Origin: a virus
Direction: 5' to 3' (one strand)
DNA length: 31,961 nt
Virus record (IMG/VR): IMGVR_UViG_3300037847_004236
Span: 1-31,961 of that record
The position numbers and the translations under genes are program-made. Shown here in pieces: positions 23,209 through 30,437 of the stretch. Numbering within the stretch: position 1 is the first letter of the stretch; the number at the start of each line of letters is the position of its first letter. The notes beneath the pieces were generated by a model. It worked only from the letters and a program-made list of their open reading frames with translations, did not search any database and was not told where the DNA came from.

Positions 23209-25606
23209 GAAAATAGTTTACGACAAAGACATGAATGTCATAGAAGAAGATTCTTATGACTACAAAGGTCCTGTCACAGAGTGCAAAGGTGGAGGTGGTG
23301 GTAACCCCATTAAAAAAGTTTTCAAGAAAGTTTCTAAAATTTTCAAGAAAATAATTAAAAAGATCACTTCTTTTGTGGGTGATGTGTTTGGCTTTGTGTT
23401 AAAACCTTTTGGTTTACCAGAATTGGGTGGGTTTGACGCAGACAACATCGCATCAGGTGTAAAACTGACCAAACCAGGCACTAACATTGGAATCCCAGTG
23501 GTGTATGGTTATAGGCGTGTGGGGGCTATACCCATATTTGCTGAAACAGACGGATCCAACAACAGAGATCTGTATGTGGTTTATGCGGTGTGCGAAGGAG
23601 AAATACAAGGTTTTAGAAAAATCTTTGTCGACGGACACTTTGTTGGTATTTCTCCCAGCGGCACTTATTACACAAAAGAAACTCCATTAAATGGTGCAGG
23701 CAGATACGCTGGTAACCTACAATTTGAATGTATGAATGGCACAGAAACACAACCAGAATCTCAACTTATGCAAGGTTCACCCACTTGGCGAAGCAAACAG
23801 AGAACAATGCCAGGATTGGCATATGTTGCATTTAAGTTTAGTTGGTTTGCATCCACACAGGAAGAAGTAGATGCCAATCCTTACGGAGGTGGACTACCAC
23901 AAATAGAATTTGAATTGAACGGCAGAAAAATTTATGATGTAAGAACACATTCAGGCGGATTGGACCTAGCAAATGATTACGAAAATCTTACAAAAACATT
24001 TACAAGCAGTTCACGGGGTGATGTTGGTTGTAATCCAGCAAACATTGTGTTAGATTATCTTATGAATCCTAGATATGGCGCAGGATTTAAGAAAGAAGAA
24101 ATAAACGCAACCAGTTTCAAAATAGCGGCAGACAAATTGGCACAAACTGTGACCTTTGATCCCAATCTTACTTCCAATAACACAGGTCGTGTAATGGATT
24201 GCAACGCAGTGCTAGATACCACACAAAAAATTTTAGACAACTGTAAAACTTTGTTGTCAGGAGCAAGATCTTATCTACCATATGTGGAAGGCAGATACAA
24301 ATTAAGAGTTGAAGATGGTGGACATCCTACAGACATTACATCCAGCACAGTTTCTGTTGCATTTGACATCACAGAAGATCATCTTGTTGGTCCAGTCACA
24401 CTGTCAGGTGAACAGAAAGACACAAAATACAATCAGGTTATTGTGAACTACATAGATCCAATGATGGAGTTCAGTTCGCAACAAGTGTTCTTCAGCACAG
24501 CGGGTGACAAAGCAATAGATGACGATGAAGACCTAACAGGAGAATTTACATTTGAAACATTGACCAATAGAGCAATAGCACAAGACATAGCAAGAATGAT
24601 CTACAAAAAATCTAGAGCACAAAGACAGATACAATTTGTAGCAACACAAGAATTGTTAAATGTTGAAGTGGGAGACATTGTAAGAGTCACAGACACAATA
24701 CTGGGATTGAATCAGCAAACATTCAGAGTGATGGGACTCACATTGGAATTGAATGGCAATGTAAAAATAGAAGCAGTTGAACACGATGCCACTGTGTATC
24801 CCCATGTTGCAACAGAACAACAAGAATTACCACCACCAGTGTTCTTACCTAATCATTATTTCAACAAAGTAAGAACAAAACCACAGGAACCTGTAAACAC
24901 AAACTATCAGAATCCAGATGGAACACCACCAGAGAGAGAACAAGAACCTGCACAACCTATTGTGGAAAGATTTATAGATCCTACCATAGTAACTGTGAAC
25001 ACAGCCATTTATGAAAACAAGAGTGCAGACTCATTCCTGTTTCAGAACAAACAGACCAACGCAAAAACAAATATGACACCTTCTCCAAACGGCTTGAATG
25101 GTGCTGTAAGGATTGACAACGGTCCAGATGTAATTTTCAAAAGAACCTTTTCAACAACAATGGTGCCAATTGCACAAATGGCGCCAACATTTCCAGATGG
25201 TGATGCCAACGGTATTGAAATATCAGTGTTGAACCAAGACGGTAGCAAGTTTTTTAGAACCTATGACTTTAGGGAAGAGATTGGTATCAACCGCCCATTA
25301 CCAAATTCACAAACACAAACAGGTCAGGTTACAACCATTCAACCTAGTAAAGGAATACCTACATTGATTTACGAAGTATTAAATGTGCCATTATACAAAG
25401 GATCTGAATACACAGTGAGATATATCAATTTCAGCACAAGAAAAACTTACATAACAGGTGGCAGTATAGGCAGTTGGTCAGGATTTTCAACACACACTTA
25501 CACCAGAAAAGGCAACACCATCAGCAACTCAGGTCTAGAAGGCTTTATAAATTATTTGGCAGAGAATTTTGGATTGGATGGATCGAGAGTGAATCTAGGA
25601 GGATAA
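23195..25606 (+). CDS. Tail tip attachment protein, gpJ-like (803 aa)
   Basis: This is the large central tip protein. Residues 30-75 are a Lys-rich amphipathic hydrophobic stretch after a CKGGGGG turn. Residues 88-147 (VKLTKPGTNIGIPVVYGYRR, DLYVVYAVCEGEIQG, KIFVDG) are the conserved N-terminal region of gpJ-type proteins. A phage-tail-3-type segment follows near 425-560 (KYNQVIVNYIDP, QDIARMIYKKSRAQRQIQFV, NVEVGDIVRVTD). The last ~200 residues are less conserved and may bind the receptor or fibres. The gene is the end of the core tail module. Confidence 0.88.
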   Translation: MKVYKKIVYDKDMNVIEEDSYDYKGPVTECKGGGGGNPIKKVFKKVSKIFKKIIKKITSFVGDVFGFVLKPFGLPELGGFDADNIASGVKLTKPGTNIGIPVVYGYRRVGAIPIFAETDGSNNRDLYVVYAVCEGEIQGFRKIFVDGHFVGISPSGTYYTKETPLNGAGRYAGNLQFECMNGTETQPESQLMQGSPTWRSKQRTMPGLAYVAFKFSWFASTQEEVDANPYGGGLPQIEFELNGRKIYDVRTHSGGLDLANDYENLTKTFTSSSRGDVGCNPANIVLDYLMNPRYGAGFKKEEINATSFKIAADKLAQTVTFDPNLTSNNTGRVMDCNAVLDTTQKILDNCKTLLSGARSYLPYVEGRYKLRVEDGGHPTDITSSTVSVAFDITEDHLVGPVTLSGEQKDTKYNQVIVNYIDPMMEFSSQQVFFSTAGDKAIDDDEDLTGEFTFETLTNRAIAQDIARMIYKKSRAQRQIQFVATQELLNVEVGDIVRVTDTILGLNQQTFRVMGLTLELNGNVKIEAVEHDATVYPHVATEQQELPPPVFLPNHYFNKVRTKPQEPVNTNYQNPDGTPPEREQEPAQPIVERFIDPTIVTVNTAIYENKSADSFLFQNKQTNAKTNMTPSPNGLNGAVRIDNGPDVIFKRTFSTTMVPIAQMAPTFPDGDANGIEISVLNQDGSKFFRTYDFREEIGINRPLPNSQTQTGQVTTIQPSKGIPTLIYEVLNVPLYKGSEYTVRYINFSTRKTYITGGSIGSWSGFSTHTYTRKGNTISNSGLEGFINYLAENFGLDGSRVNLGG

Positions 25607-25607
25607 T

Positions 25608-26336
25608 ATGCCAGGCACAGGTTATTTTGATAAAACATCACAGACATACAAATCCTTACCCACGGAGACTTGGGCATCATACACCAATTGGAGCACATTT
25701 ACATCTTGGGCAGGCACGCCCAGTGCAAGTGTGTCCTTTACCACACCTATTCGAGACGCAGGCAAGATAGCAAATTGGAATCCCATAGTGAATGTGTCAG
25801 CATCAATACCACCAGACATCACAATCTTTGCAGGCGAAACATTGGAAAGCACAGGGCAGATGGATATCGCATCTACCACTGTGATCACACCAGGCACCGA
25901 TCCTGTGAGTGCTGTGTATGGCAGATATTTCCAATTCAAGTTCACATTGAACAAAGACAGTGCCACACAGAATGATCCTGAGATAGCGGCAATAGATATT
26001 GACCTTAGAGAGAACACAATCACAGTAAATCAAGCAGACATTGACACCAGCACATTGGGTGGCAGTGTGGGACAGCGTAATCTCACATTCAATCAGAACA
26101 TAGGAAAATTAACCAGTGTGATTGTGCAACCGCACTACACGGGTTTGGATGATTCTGCGGGAGACAAGCAAACACCCATTGTCTACATAGACAAAACATC
26201 AACACCCACTGTATTAAATATATTCAACATAGACACATATGGCAAACGCACACGCATGGACTGTATCATAGATGTTCAAGCAACAGGTTTGCCCAAATTA
26301 GTCAGCGATGACACAGGCATAAGGGAGGACAACTAA
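25608..26336 (+). CDS. Tail tip-associated structural protein (242 aa)
   Basis: No named family. Short N-terminus with aromatic repeats (YFDKTSQTYKSLPTETWASY), then beta-rich domains (NVSASIPPDITIFAGETLES, AIDIDLRENTITVN, TPIVYIDKTSTPTVLNIF). It sits 1 nt after the gpJ-like gene and overlaps the next fibre gene by 1 nt. It is probably a tip or fibre-linking component. Confidence 0.6.
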   Translation: MPGTGYFDKTSQTYKSLPTETWASYTNWSTFTSWAGTPSASVSFTTPIRDAGKIANWNPIVNVSASIPPDITIFAGETLESTGQMDIASTTVITPGTDPVSAVYGRYFQFKFTLNKDSATQNDPEIAAIDIDLRENTITVNQADIDTSTLGGSVGQRNLTFNQNIGKLTSVIVQPHYTGLDDSAGDKQTPIVYIDKTSTPTVLNIFNIDTYGKRTRMDCIIDVQATGLPKLVSDDTGIREDN

Positions 26337-27904
26337 TGGCTTGGCCAACAAGTAAACCAGATTCAAATAAATTTTCTTCTGACGGAGATTCCATAAAAGA
26401 TTCAAGACCAGAACTGAAAACAATGTCAGACGCTGTGAACAACATAGTGGATTTCATAGATACCAGCAGTATTGCAAACAACAAAATTTTAAAATACAAT
26501 TCAACATCAGGTGCATTGGAATTTGTAACAGAATCAGGCGGTGGTGGTGGAGGATTGGCAAATGTTGTAGAGGATACCTCTCCACAATTGGGTGGTAACT
26601 TAGACATGAATGGTCAACAAATTGTGACCACTTCAAATGGCAACATAAAATTATATCCTAATGGAACAGGTGTGGTTGAAGTGGGAGGAGACGGTGCAAG
26701 TGCAGACGGAACCATACAATTAAACTGTTCACAAAATTCACACGGAATAAAATTGGCATCTCCACCTCATTCAGCGGGACAATCCTACACATTGACCTTT
26801 CCCAGCACAGCACCTGCCAGCGGAAAAATATTACAGACTGATGGCAGTGGTAATTTAAGTTTTGTGGATTTACCCAGTGTAATAGACACACAGATTGTGG
26901 CAGGCACAGGCATTTCAGTATCACAACCAGACTCAGGAGGTGCGTTCACAATCACCAACACCTCACCAGGAGGAGGATCAATCAGTCCACTCACAGCAGA
27001 CTTGGATACCAAAGGATTTGAAATAGGTAATCTAACCACAGACTCAGCAGGTGAAGTATCTCCTATGGCAATGGCTTTTACAGATGGTGGCTCGGGTGGT
27101 GGCAGTAGACACATCAATATGTATAACAAGGATTATGGCGGTCTCACAGCATTTTTACAGAACTATAAACCAGGCAGAACCAATTATGATTATGGTGGAT
27201 TACAATTTAGATCCTATCAAAGTTCTAAGAACATGACATCTACAGCAGGTGTTCATCTTGATTATGTTGAATTAAAAAGTATAAAATCAAATCTTACAAC
27301 CCACGACCATTCTATTACTTTAGGAGAGACTGGACTCAATATTAGTGCCAGCGGTGGGACACAATATGGCGGAAGAAATTCCAATTTATCAATCTCGTCC
27401 AGTCACAAGATACAGTTAAAGGCATCAGGAGGTGTTGTGTTGAGCAACAGCACTGTTCCGGGAGCAGGACAACAAATCACTTTGGACATGAAAGGCAACT
27501 ACCTAAATGATTACAAGTTGGTGTTCCCAGCAAGTTTAAGTGACGGACCATTGTTTGTCACACAGGTCACGGCGGACAGTGCAGGTGATCCAATAGAACA
27601 ATATGATATCAGCATTGGTGGATTGCGGAATGCAGTTTTAGTAAATGAAGGACTACGGTCAAGCAATTTCACAGCGATACAAGGTAAGTCATACATTATA
27701 TCTGCTTCATTGACAGTAGATCTACCTGCATCACCACAACAAGGGGACAGAGTAGAATTCATATACATAACAACAGGCACAGTGACAGTGGATAGAAATG
27801 GTAGCAACATAAATGGTAGTTTATCAAACTTAACCAACACTACCAAAGGTGCAGACTGCTTCGTTTACACAGATGCAACAGAAGGTTGGAGACAAATATA
27901 TTAG
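26336..27904 (+). CDS. Long tail fibre protein (522 aa)
   Basis: The N-terminal anchor (DGDSIKDSRPELKTMSDAVN) is related to the fibres at 7106 and 28010. Residues 80-90 repeat DTSPQLGGNLD, also seen in the fibre at 4859, followed by MNGQQIVTTSNGN and PNGTGVVEVGG. The middle is Gly/Ser-rich and beta-type, and the C-terminal ~90 residues (QGKSYIISASLTVDLPASPQ, VEFIYITTGTVTVDRNGS) form an end domain of the type found in marine T4-like fibres. Receptor binding is the likely role. No chaperone gene is recognised. Confidence 0.75.
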   Translation: MAWPTSKPDSNKFSSDGDSIKDSRPELKTMSDAVNNIVDFIDTSSIANNKILKYNSTSGALEFVTESGGGGGGLANVVEDTSPQLGGNLDMNGQQIVTTSNGNIKLYPNGTGVVEVGGDGASADGTIQLNCSQNSHGIKLASPPHSAGQSYTLTFPSTAPASGKILQTDGSGNLSFVDLPSVIDTQIVAGTGISVSQPDSGGAFTITNTSPGGGSISPLTADLDTKGFEIGNLTTDSAGEVSPMAMAFTDGGSGGGSRHINMYNKDYGGLTAFLQNYKPGRTNYDYGGLQFRSYQSSKNMTSTAGVHLDYVELKSIKSNLTTHDHSITLGETGLNISASGGTQYGGRNSNLSISSSHKIQLKASGGVVLSNSTVPGAGQQITLDMKGNYLNDYKLVFPASLSDGPLFVTQVTADSAGDPIEQYDISIGGLRNAVLVNEGLRSSNFTAIQGKSYIISASLTVDLPASPQQGDRVEFIYITTGTVTVDRNGSNINGSLSNLTNTTKGADCFVYTDATEGWRQIY

Positions 27905-27928
27905 TATGTTTAAGGCGTCATATCCATC

Positions 27929-27955
27929 GTTATACGGGCAAAACTTTGTTATACG
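27929..27955 (+). repeat. Two GTTATACG direct repeats upstream of a late motif
   Basis: GTTATACG occurs at 27929-27936 and 27948-27955 (19 nt apart), 25 nt before TATAAATA at 27980. The arrangement resembles a site for an activator or sliding factor. No partner protein is known. Confidence 0.35.
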
Positions 27956-27979
27956 AGTAAATGTATATGGTGACCAAAT

Positions 27980-27987
27980 TATAAATA
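27980..27987 (+). promoter_or_regulatory. T4-type late promoter motif (TATAAATA)
   Basis: Exact TATAAATA, 23 nt before the ATG of the fibre gene at 28010, with AAGGAG between. It sits in a 105-bp gap that has no convincing gene. Confidence 0.5.
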
Positions 27988-28009
27988 AAAAACAACAAGG
28001 AGACACATA

Positions 28010-28441
28010 ATGGGTTGGGCAAATGCAAGTAATGTAGTGACAACAAATTTGGATGATGCAACGGATTCACCGGCATCAGCAAGAGCAGATATCAAAACAG
28101 CATTTGATGAATTATCAAATGTAATCAACGGAAGAAACACGTCAAACGGTGTAGCAGGATTGGATTCTTCTTCAAAAATTTCTGCGGCACAACTGCCAGA
28201 TGAAATAAATTCATCAGCAACAAATCCATTAACAATAGATCCTGCCTCAGGCAAGGTCAAATTGGAAGAAATATTAAATCTTAAACCGCAAACCAAAGCA
28301 CAATTGAACGCAAGAACGGACAAAGCCACAGGAGATGTTGCTTTCTGTTCAGACGGTGGTGATGACTCCGGAGGAGTTGGCAGTATCGCTGTGTATGACG
28401 GTGCAGATTGGAGAGCAATACAACTAGGCGTAGTATTATAA
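28010..28441 (+). CDS. Short tail fibre protein (143 aa)
   Basis: The N-terminal segment (DSPASARADIKTAFDELSNV) is a clear relative of the one in the fibre gene at 7106. The middle (GVAGLDSSSKISAAQLPDEI) is a common fibre shaft motif, and the C-terminus (ARTDKATGDVAFCSDGG, GSIAVYDGADWRAIQLG) is a typical short beta end domain. It is probably a trimeric fibre or tip protein. It has its own late-type promoter motif and overlaps the holin candidate by 1 nt. Confidence 0.75.
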   Translation: MGWANASNVVTTNLDDATDSPASARADIKTAFDELSNVINGRNTSNGVAGLDSSSKISAAQLPDEINSSATNPLTIDPASGKVKLEEILNLKPQTKAQLNARTDKATGDVAFCSDGGDDSGGVGSIAVYDGADWRAIQLGVVL

Positions 28442-28605
28442 TGAAATTGAAAGATTTAGAAAAAAGAATCTGCAAGATTGAACGCACTTTGGAAAAAATA
28501 ATGAATAACCATCTTCATCATATCCAAGGCTACCAATTCTACATCCTTGCTTTGACAGGATTGATCGTTACCATGTTAATAGGCATCTTTATTAAGGTGA
28601 TGTAG
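28441..28605 (+). CDS. Holin candidate, XhlA-like layout (54 aa)
   Basis: Starts at the ATG overlapping the fibre stop (TAATG). The N-terminal half is a charged coiled coil (MKLKDLEKRICKIERTLEKI) and the C-terminal half is one transmembrane helix (~29-52, YQFYILALTGLIVTMLIGIF). This layout, coiled coil then C-terminal membrane helix, is that of XhlA-type holins and small phage membrane proteins of the lysis or tail-injection class. The position at the end of the late block fits a lysis gene. No endolysin accompanies it, so the call is tentative. Stop and next start overlap (TAGTG). Confidence 0.55.
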   Translation: MKLKDLEKRICKIERTLEKIMNNHLHHIQGYQFYILALTGLIVTMLIGIFIKVM

Positions 28606-28892
28606 TGCCCAGGGCAAAATACCATAATTACGGAGCGGATTATTATAGAAAATGGGGCACCAAACGACCCAAATACACCCCTCTCCAATTTCACGAACAG
28701 GACAACCGTTGTCCTAGATGCAAAGGCAGGTCTTTTGTGGCAGAAAGGCCCCTAAATCCACAAAGCAATTATAGGTCATACGGTTATATTACCAAAAGAG
28801 TGCTGTGGCGCATAAGGTGTGCCACTCCAAATTGCACGGAACCATATTGTGTTGTTCTCAAACCTGAATACTGGGACAGCACAGGATCATAA
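28605..28892 (+). CDS. Zinc-ribbon-like small protein (95 aa)
   Basis: GTG start overlapping the upstream stop. The N-terminus is Tyr-rich and basic. CPRC (Cys36, Cys39) and a second cluster CATPNCTEPYC (Cys72, 77, 82) could bind one zinc ion in a ribbon-like fold. A Tyr/Arg-rich segment (NYRSYGYITKRVLWRIRC) lies between. Function unknown; a DNA- or RNA-binding regulator or a virion protein are both possible. It is the last gene before the main late terminator. Confidence 0.55.
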   Translation: MPRAKYHNYGADYYRKWGTKRPKYTPLQFHEQDNRCPRCKGRSFVAERPLNPQSNYRSYGYITKRVLWRIRCATPNCTEPYCVVLKPEYWDSTGS

Positions 28893-28895
28893 ATA
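28888..28895 (+). promoter_or_regulatory. T4-type late promoter motif (CATAAATA)
   Basis: Overlaps the stop of the zinc-ribbon gene. Downstream comes only an untranslated stretch of about 90 nt and then a terminator, so any RNA made would be short and non-coding. Confidence 0.35.
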
Positions 28896-28908
28896 ACATA
28901 CACGACAA

Positions 28909-28965
28909 GATAACCAGTTTTTCTCTTTTTATAGACTGTCATCTTCGAAAAAAAGACAGGTTATC
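28909..28965. repeat. Nested inverted repeats upstream of terminator
   Basis: GATAACC (28909-28915) pairs with GGTTATC (28959-28965). Inside it CTGTC (28936-28940) pairs with GACAG (28955-28959), overlapping the outer arm by one base, so the two may be alternatives. An A-run follows TTCGAA. It looks like RNA structure in the leader before the terminator. Confidence 0.4.
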
Positions 28966-28983
28966 GACTTTTGTGCTCATATA

Positions 28984-29037
28984 AAGGGGCCTGCGTTTGG
29001 ACACTTATAGTCATTAAACCCAAATGCGGGCCTTTTT
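28984..29037 (+). terminator. Rho-independent terminator of the late block
   Basis: GGCCTGCGTTTGG (28988-29000) pairs over 13 positions with CCAAATGCGGGCC (29020-29032), with two G-U pairs, around a 19-nt loop. It is followed by TTTTT (29033-29037) and flanked on the left by AAA. It separates the late operon from the accessory region. Confidence 0.85.
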
Positions 29038-29048
29038 CACCTTTATTG

Positions 29049-29077
29049 TTGACTTTTTTCAATCTGTGCTATATACT
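29049..29077 (+). promoter_or_regulatory. Sigma70 promoter, accessory region
   Basis: TTGACT (29049-29054), 17-bp spacer, TATACT (29072-29077), with a TG upstream of an alternative TATATA -10. The predicted start near 29084 is one base before the ATG at 29085, so the messenger may be leaderless. Confidence 0.8.
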
Positions 29078-29084
29078 AGCGAAG

Positions 29085-29408
29085 ATGACAAACCAATCTG
29101 ACATATATCGCGAAATAAAGACATGGTGTGCTAGAGAACGCATTTCGTGGCAGTGGATCACCAAATATCCTCAGGATCTTTTTGAGGATATCCAATTGTT
29201 GCGTAAAACAAGGACTCAATGTTGGCACACATGGTCCAAGCATCACAGAGGTGTATGGGCAGGCATTTGGGGAGTCACAACCAAGAAGAAGAGGCGCATT
29301 TCACAAAAAAACTTAACTAAACTAGAACAGGCAGTCCAAACAGCACACACAATACAGCACACAATCAAGGCGCACAGACACCAAGTCACAAACGGAAACA
29401 TGATATGA
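29085..29408 (+). CDS. Trp/His-rich basic protein, possibly leaderless (107 aa)
   Basis: The start at 29085 (MTNQSDIYREIKTWCARERI) is chosen over a longer frame from 28971 because a strong promoter lies immediately upstream and a terminator lies inside the extension. The protein has five Trp in residues 13-64, a basic core (TKKKRRISQKNLTKLEQAV) and a His-rich C-terminus. No family is recognised. It may bind nucleic acid. It is followed by the tandem-hairpin region and may share its transcript. Confidence 0.6.
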   Translation: MTNQSDIYREIKTWCARERISWQWITKYPQDLFEDIQLLRKTRTQCWHTWSKHHRGVWAGIWGVTTKKKRRISQKNLTKLEQAVQTAHTIQHTIKAHRHQVTNGNMI

Positions 29409-29428
29409 TGGTAAAGGTTTCCGCGTTG

Positions 29429-29793
29429 CTGAACTGCTGGATAGGTTCAGACACACAACGGTATGCCAGTCTTCCTGTGAAGGTTGATCTACACATAGTC
29501 AAACTTTGATCGTAATTGATTGTCCAGTTCTCTTGCACTGAGGCGTAAAGAGAGGTTGAGAGATAGATAATGCTTGGTTGCATTATCCATTCTCTTGACT
29601 TCAGCGTAAAGGATCTCATTGAAAACAAAACAAAAGTGACGCAAGTCACTTTTAGACTGAACTTGTTCAGTCTCACTAAATACACAAGGATAGACTGTAT
29701 CTACTACTAATGCCATTGGGGTAACCTTAGTCTATCTTATCCTTAACGGGGGCACACAGGTTCACGATCTTCCCAGACCTTTCCTGTGTGTCC
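29429..29793 (+). ncRNA. Candidate structured RNA: tandem hairpins in an ORF-free stretch
   Basis: No convincing gene exists from 29409 to 29909. The stretch holds at least six helices: CTGAAC/GTTCAG (29429-29434 with 29445-29450); GATAATGC/GCATTATC (29566-29573 with 29580-29587) inside AGAGA/TCTCT; AAAAGTGAC-GCAA-GTCACTTTT (29632-29653, GNRA loop); AGACTGAACTTGTTCAGTCT (29654-29673), stacked directly on it; an 11-pair helix with bulge (29686-29696 with 29729-29744); and an 11-pair helix (29750-29760 with 29783-29793). GCGTAAAG occurs twice (29543-29550 and 29604-29611). Large phage RNAs such as GOLLD are one comparison, but no known family is recognised. The strand is assumed plus. Confidence 0.5.
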
Positions 29794-29801
29794 AAAAAAG
29801 A

Positions 29802-29830
29802 TTGACTTTCCCAAACATCTGTGTTACTAT
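29802..29830 (+). promoter_or_regulatory. Sigma70 extended -10 promoter for methyltransferase operon
   Basis: TTGACT (29802-29807), 17-bp spacer, TACTAT (29825-29830) with TG one base upstream of the -10. It shares the string ATCTGTG with the promoter at 29049. Predicted start is near 29837. Confidence 0.75.
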
Positions 29831-29843
29831 GCCAACAACACTA

Positions 29844-29890
29844 AGGAACCTTCCCTAACAACATTATCGTTTTAACATATCAAGGTTCCT
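29844..29890 (+). promoter_or_regulatory. Leader hairpin before methyltransferase gene
   Basis: AGGAACCTT (29844-29852) pairs perfectly with AAGGTTCCT (29882-29890) around a 29-nt loop, in the ~75-nt leader of the gene starting at 29910. No Shine-Dalgarno lies between hairpin and ATG. It may be a cis-acting RNA element. Marine manA and wcaG RNA motifs occur before sugar genes and are worth comparing, but I cannot assign it. Confidence 0.5.
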
Positions 29891-29909
29891 CAGTGACTTA
29901 AATATTGTC

Positions 29910-30437
29910 ATGCACAATTGGCACAAAGTATTTCCCAAATCAGGCGTAGGCAAACAGATGGTGCCCATCGTGGATTGGATTCAGCGTCATGAATTGCAGA
30001 CCAAAAGTCTATTGGACTTTGGATGTGGCAAGGGAGGAACCATGCGTTGGTTACAAGGTCTATACCCAAAGATTGCGGTGACAGGATGGGACATTGGCAC
30101 AGAAGTCTACAGACGAAGACCACGCAATCAATCATTTGACGGCATATATTCCATAGACTGTTTTGAACACATAGAGCAGGCGGATATACCAGACGCCATA
30201 GAAAACCTCAAACGCATATCACACACAGACACACAGTGGTGCCACATCATAGACATGACCCCGGCAAAAAAGAAGTTACCAGACGGCAGGAACGCCCATG
30301 TTACTCTGCTGACAGCAAGAGAATGGCAGGATGTGTTTGAAGGCAATCACTGTTATGTGCAGGAAGTTCGCAACCATGTGGAACCAGATCCCAACTTTGG
30401 AGAACGACACAGATGCATCATACACTGCCGCCTTTAA
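29910..30437 (+). CDS. SAM-dependent class I methyltransferase (175 aa)
   Basis: Motif I LDFGCGKGG is at residues 35-43, the acidic motif II region at GWDIG (59-63), and motif IV-like FDGIYSIDCFEHIEQ at 76-90. This is a compact Rossmann methyltransferase of the type that acts on small molecules or glycans; no target-recognition domain for DNA is present. The pairing with a glycosyltransferase, overlapping by 25 nt, suggests methylation of a sugar or lipid-linked product. No Shine-Dalgarno precedes the ATG; a leader hairpin does. Confidence 0.8.
   Translation: MHNWHKVFPKSGVGKQMVPIVDWIQRHELQTKSLLDFGCGKGGTMRWLQGLYPKIAVTGWDIGTEVYRRRPRNQSFDGIYSIDCFEHIEQADIPDAIENLKRISHTDTQWCHIIDMTPAKKKLPDGRNAHVTLLTAREWQDVFEGNHCYVQEVRNHVEPDPNFGERHRCIIHCRL

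Noticed and set aside
27906-28010. 34-codon frame between two fibre genes
   Set aside because: No ribosome site, and it contains a TATAAATA motif and the Shine-Dalgarno of the next gene. Better explained as regulatory DNA.
29386-29685. 99-codon frame on the minus strand in the hairpin region
   Set aside because: No ribosome site or recognisable domain. Its codons span the inverted repeats, and RNA structure explains the sequence better.
29409-29800. tRNA gene
   Set aside because: GTTCA-like stretches occur (29445, 29760) but no cloverleaf with acceptor stem, anticodon arm and T-arm could be built.
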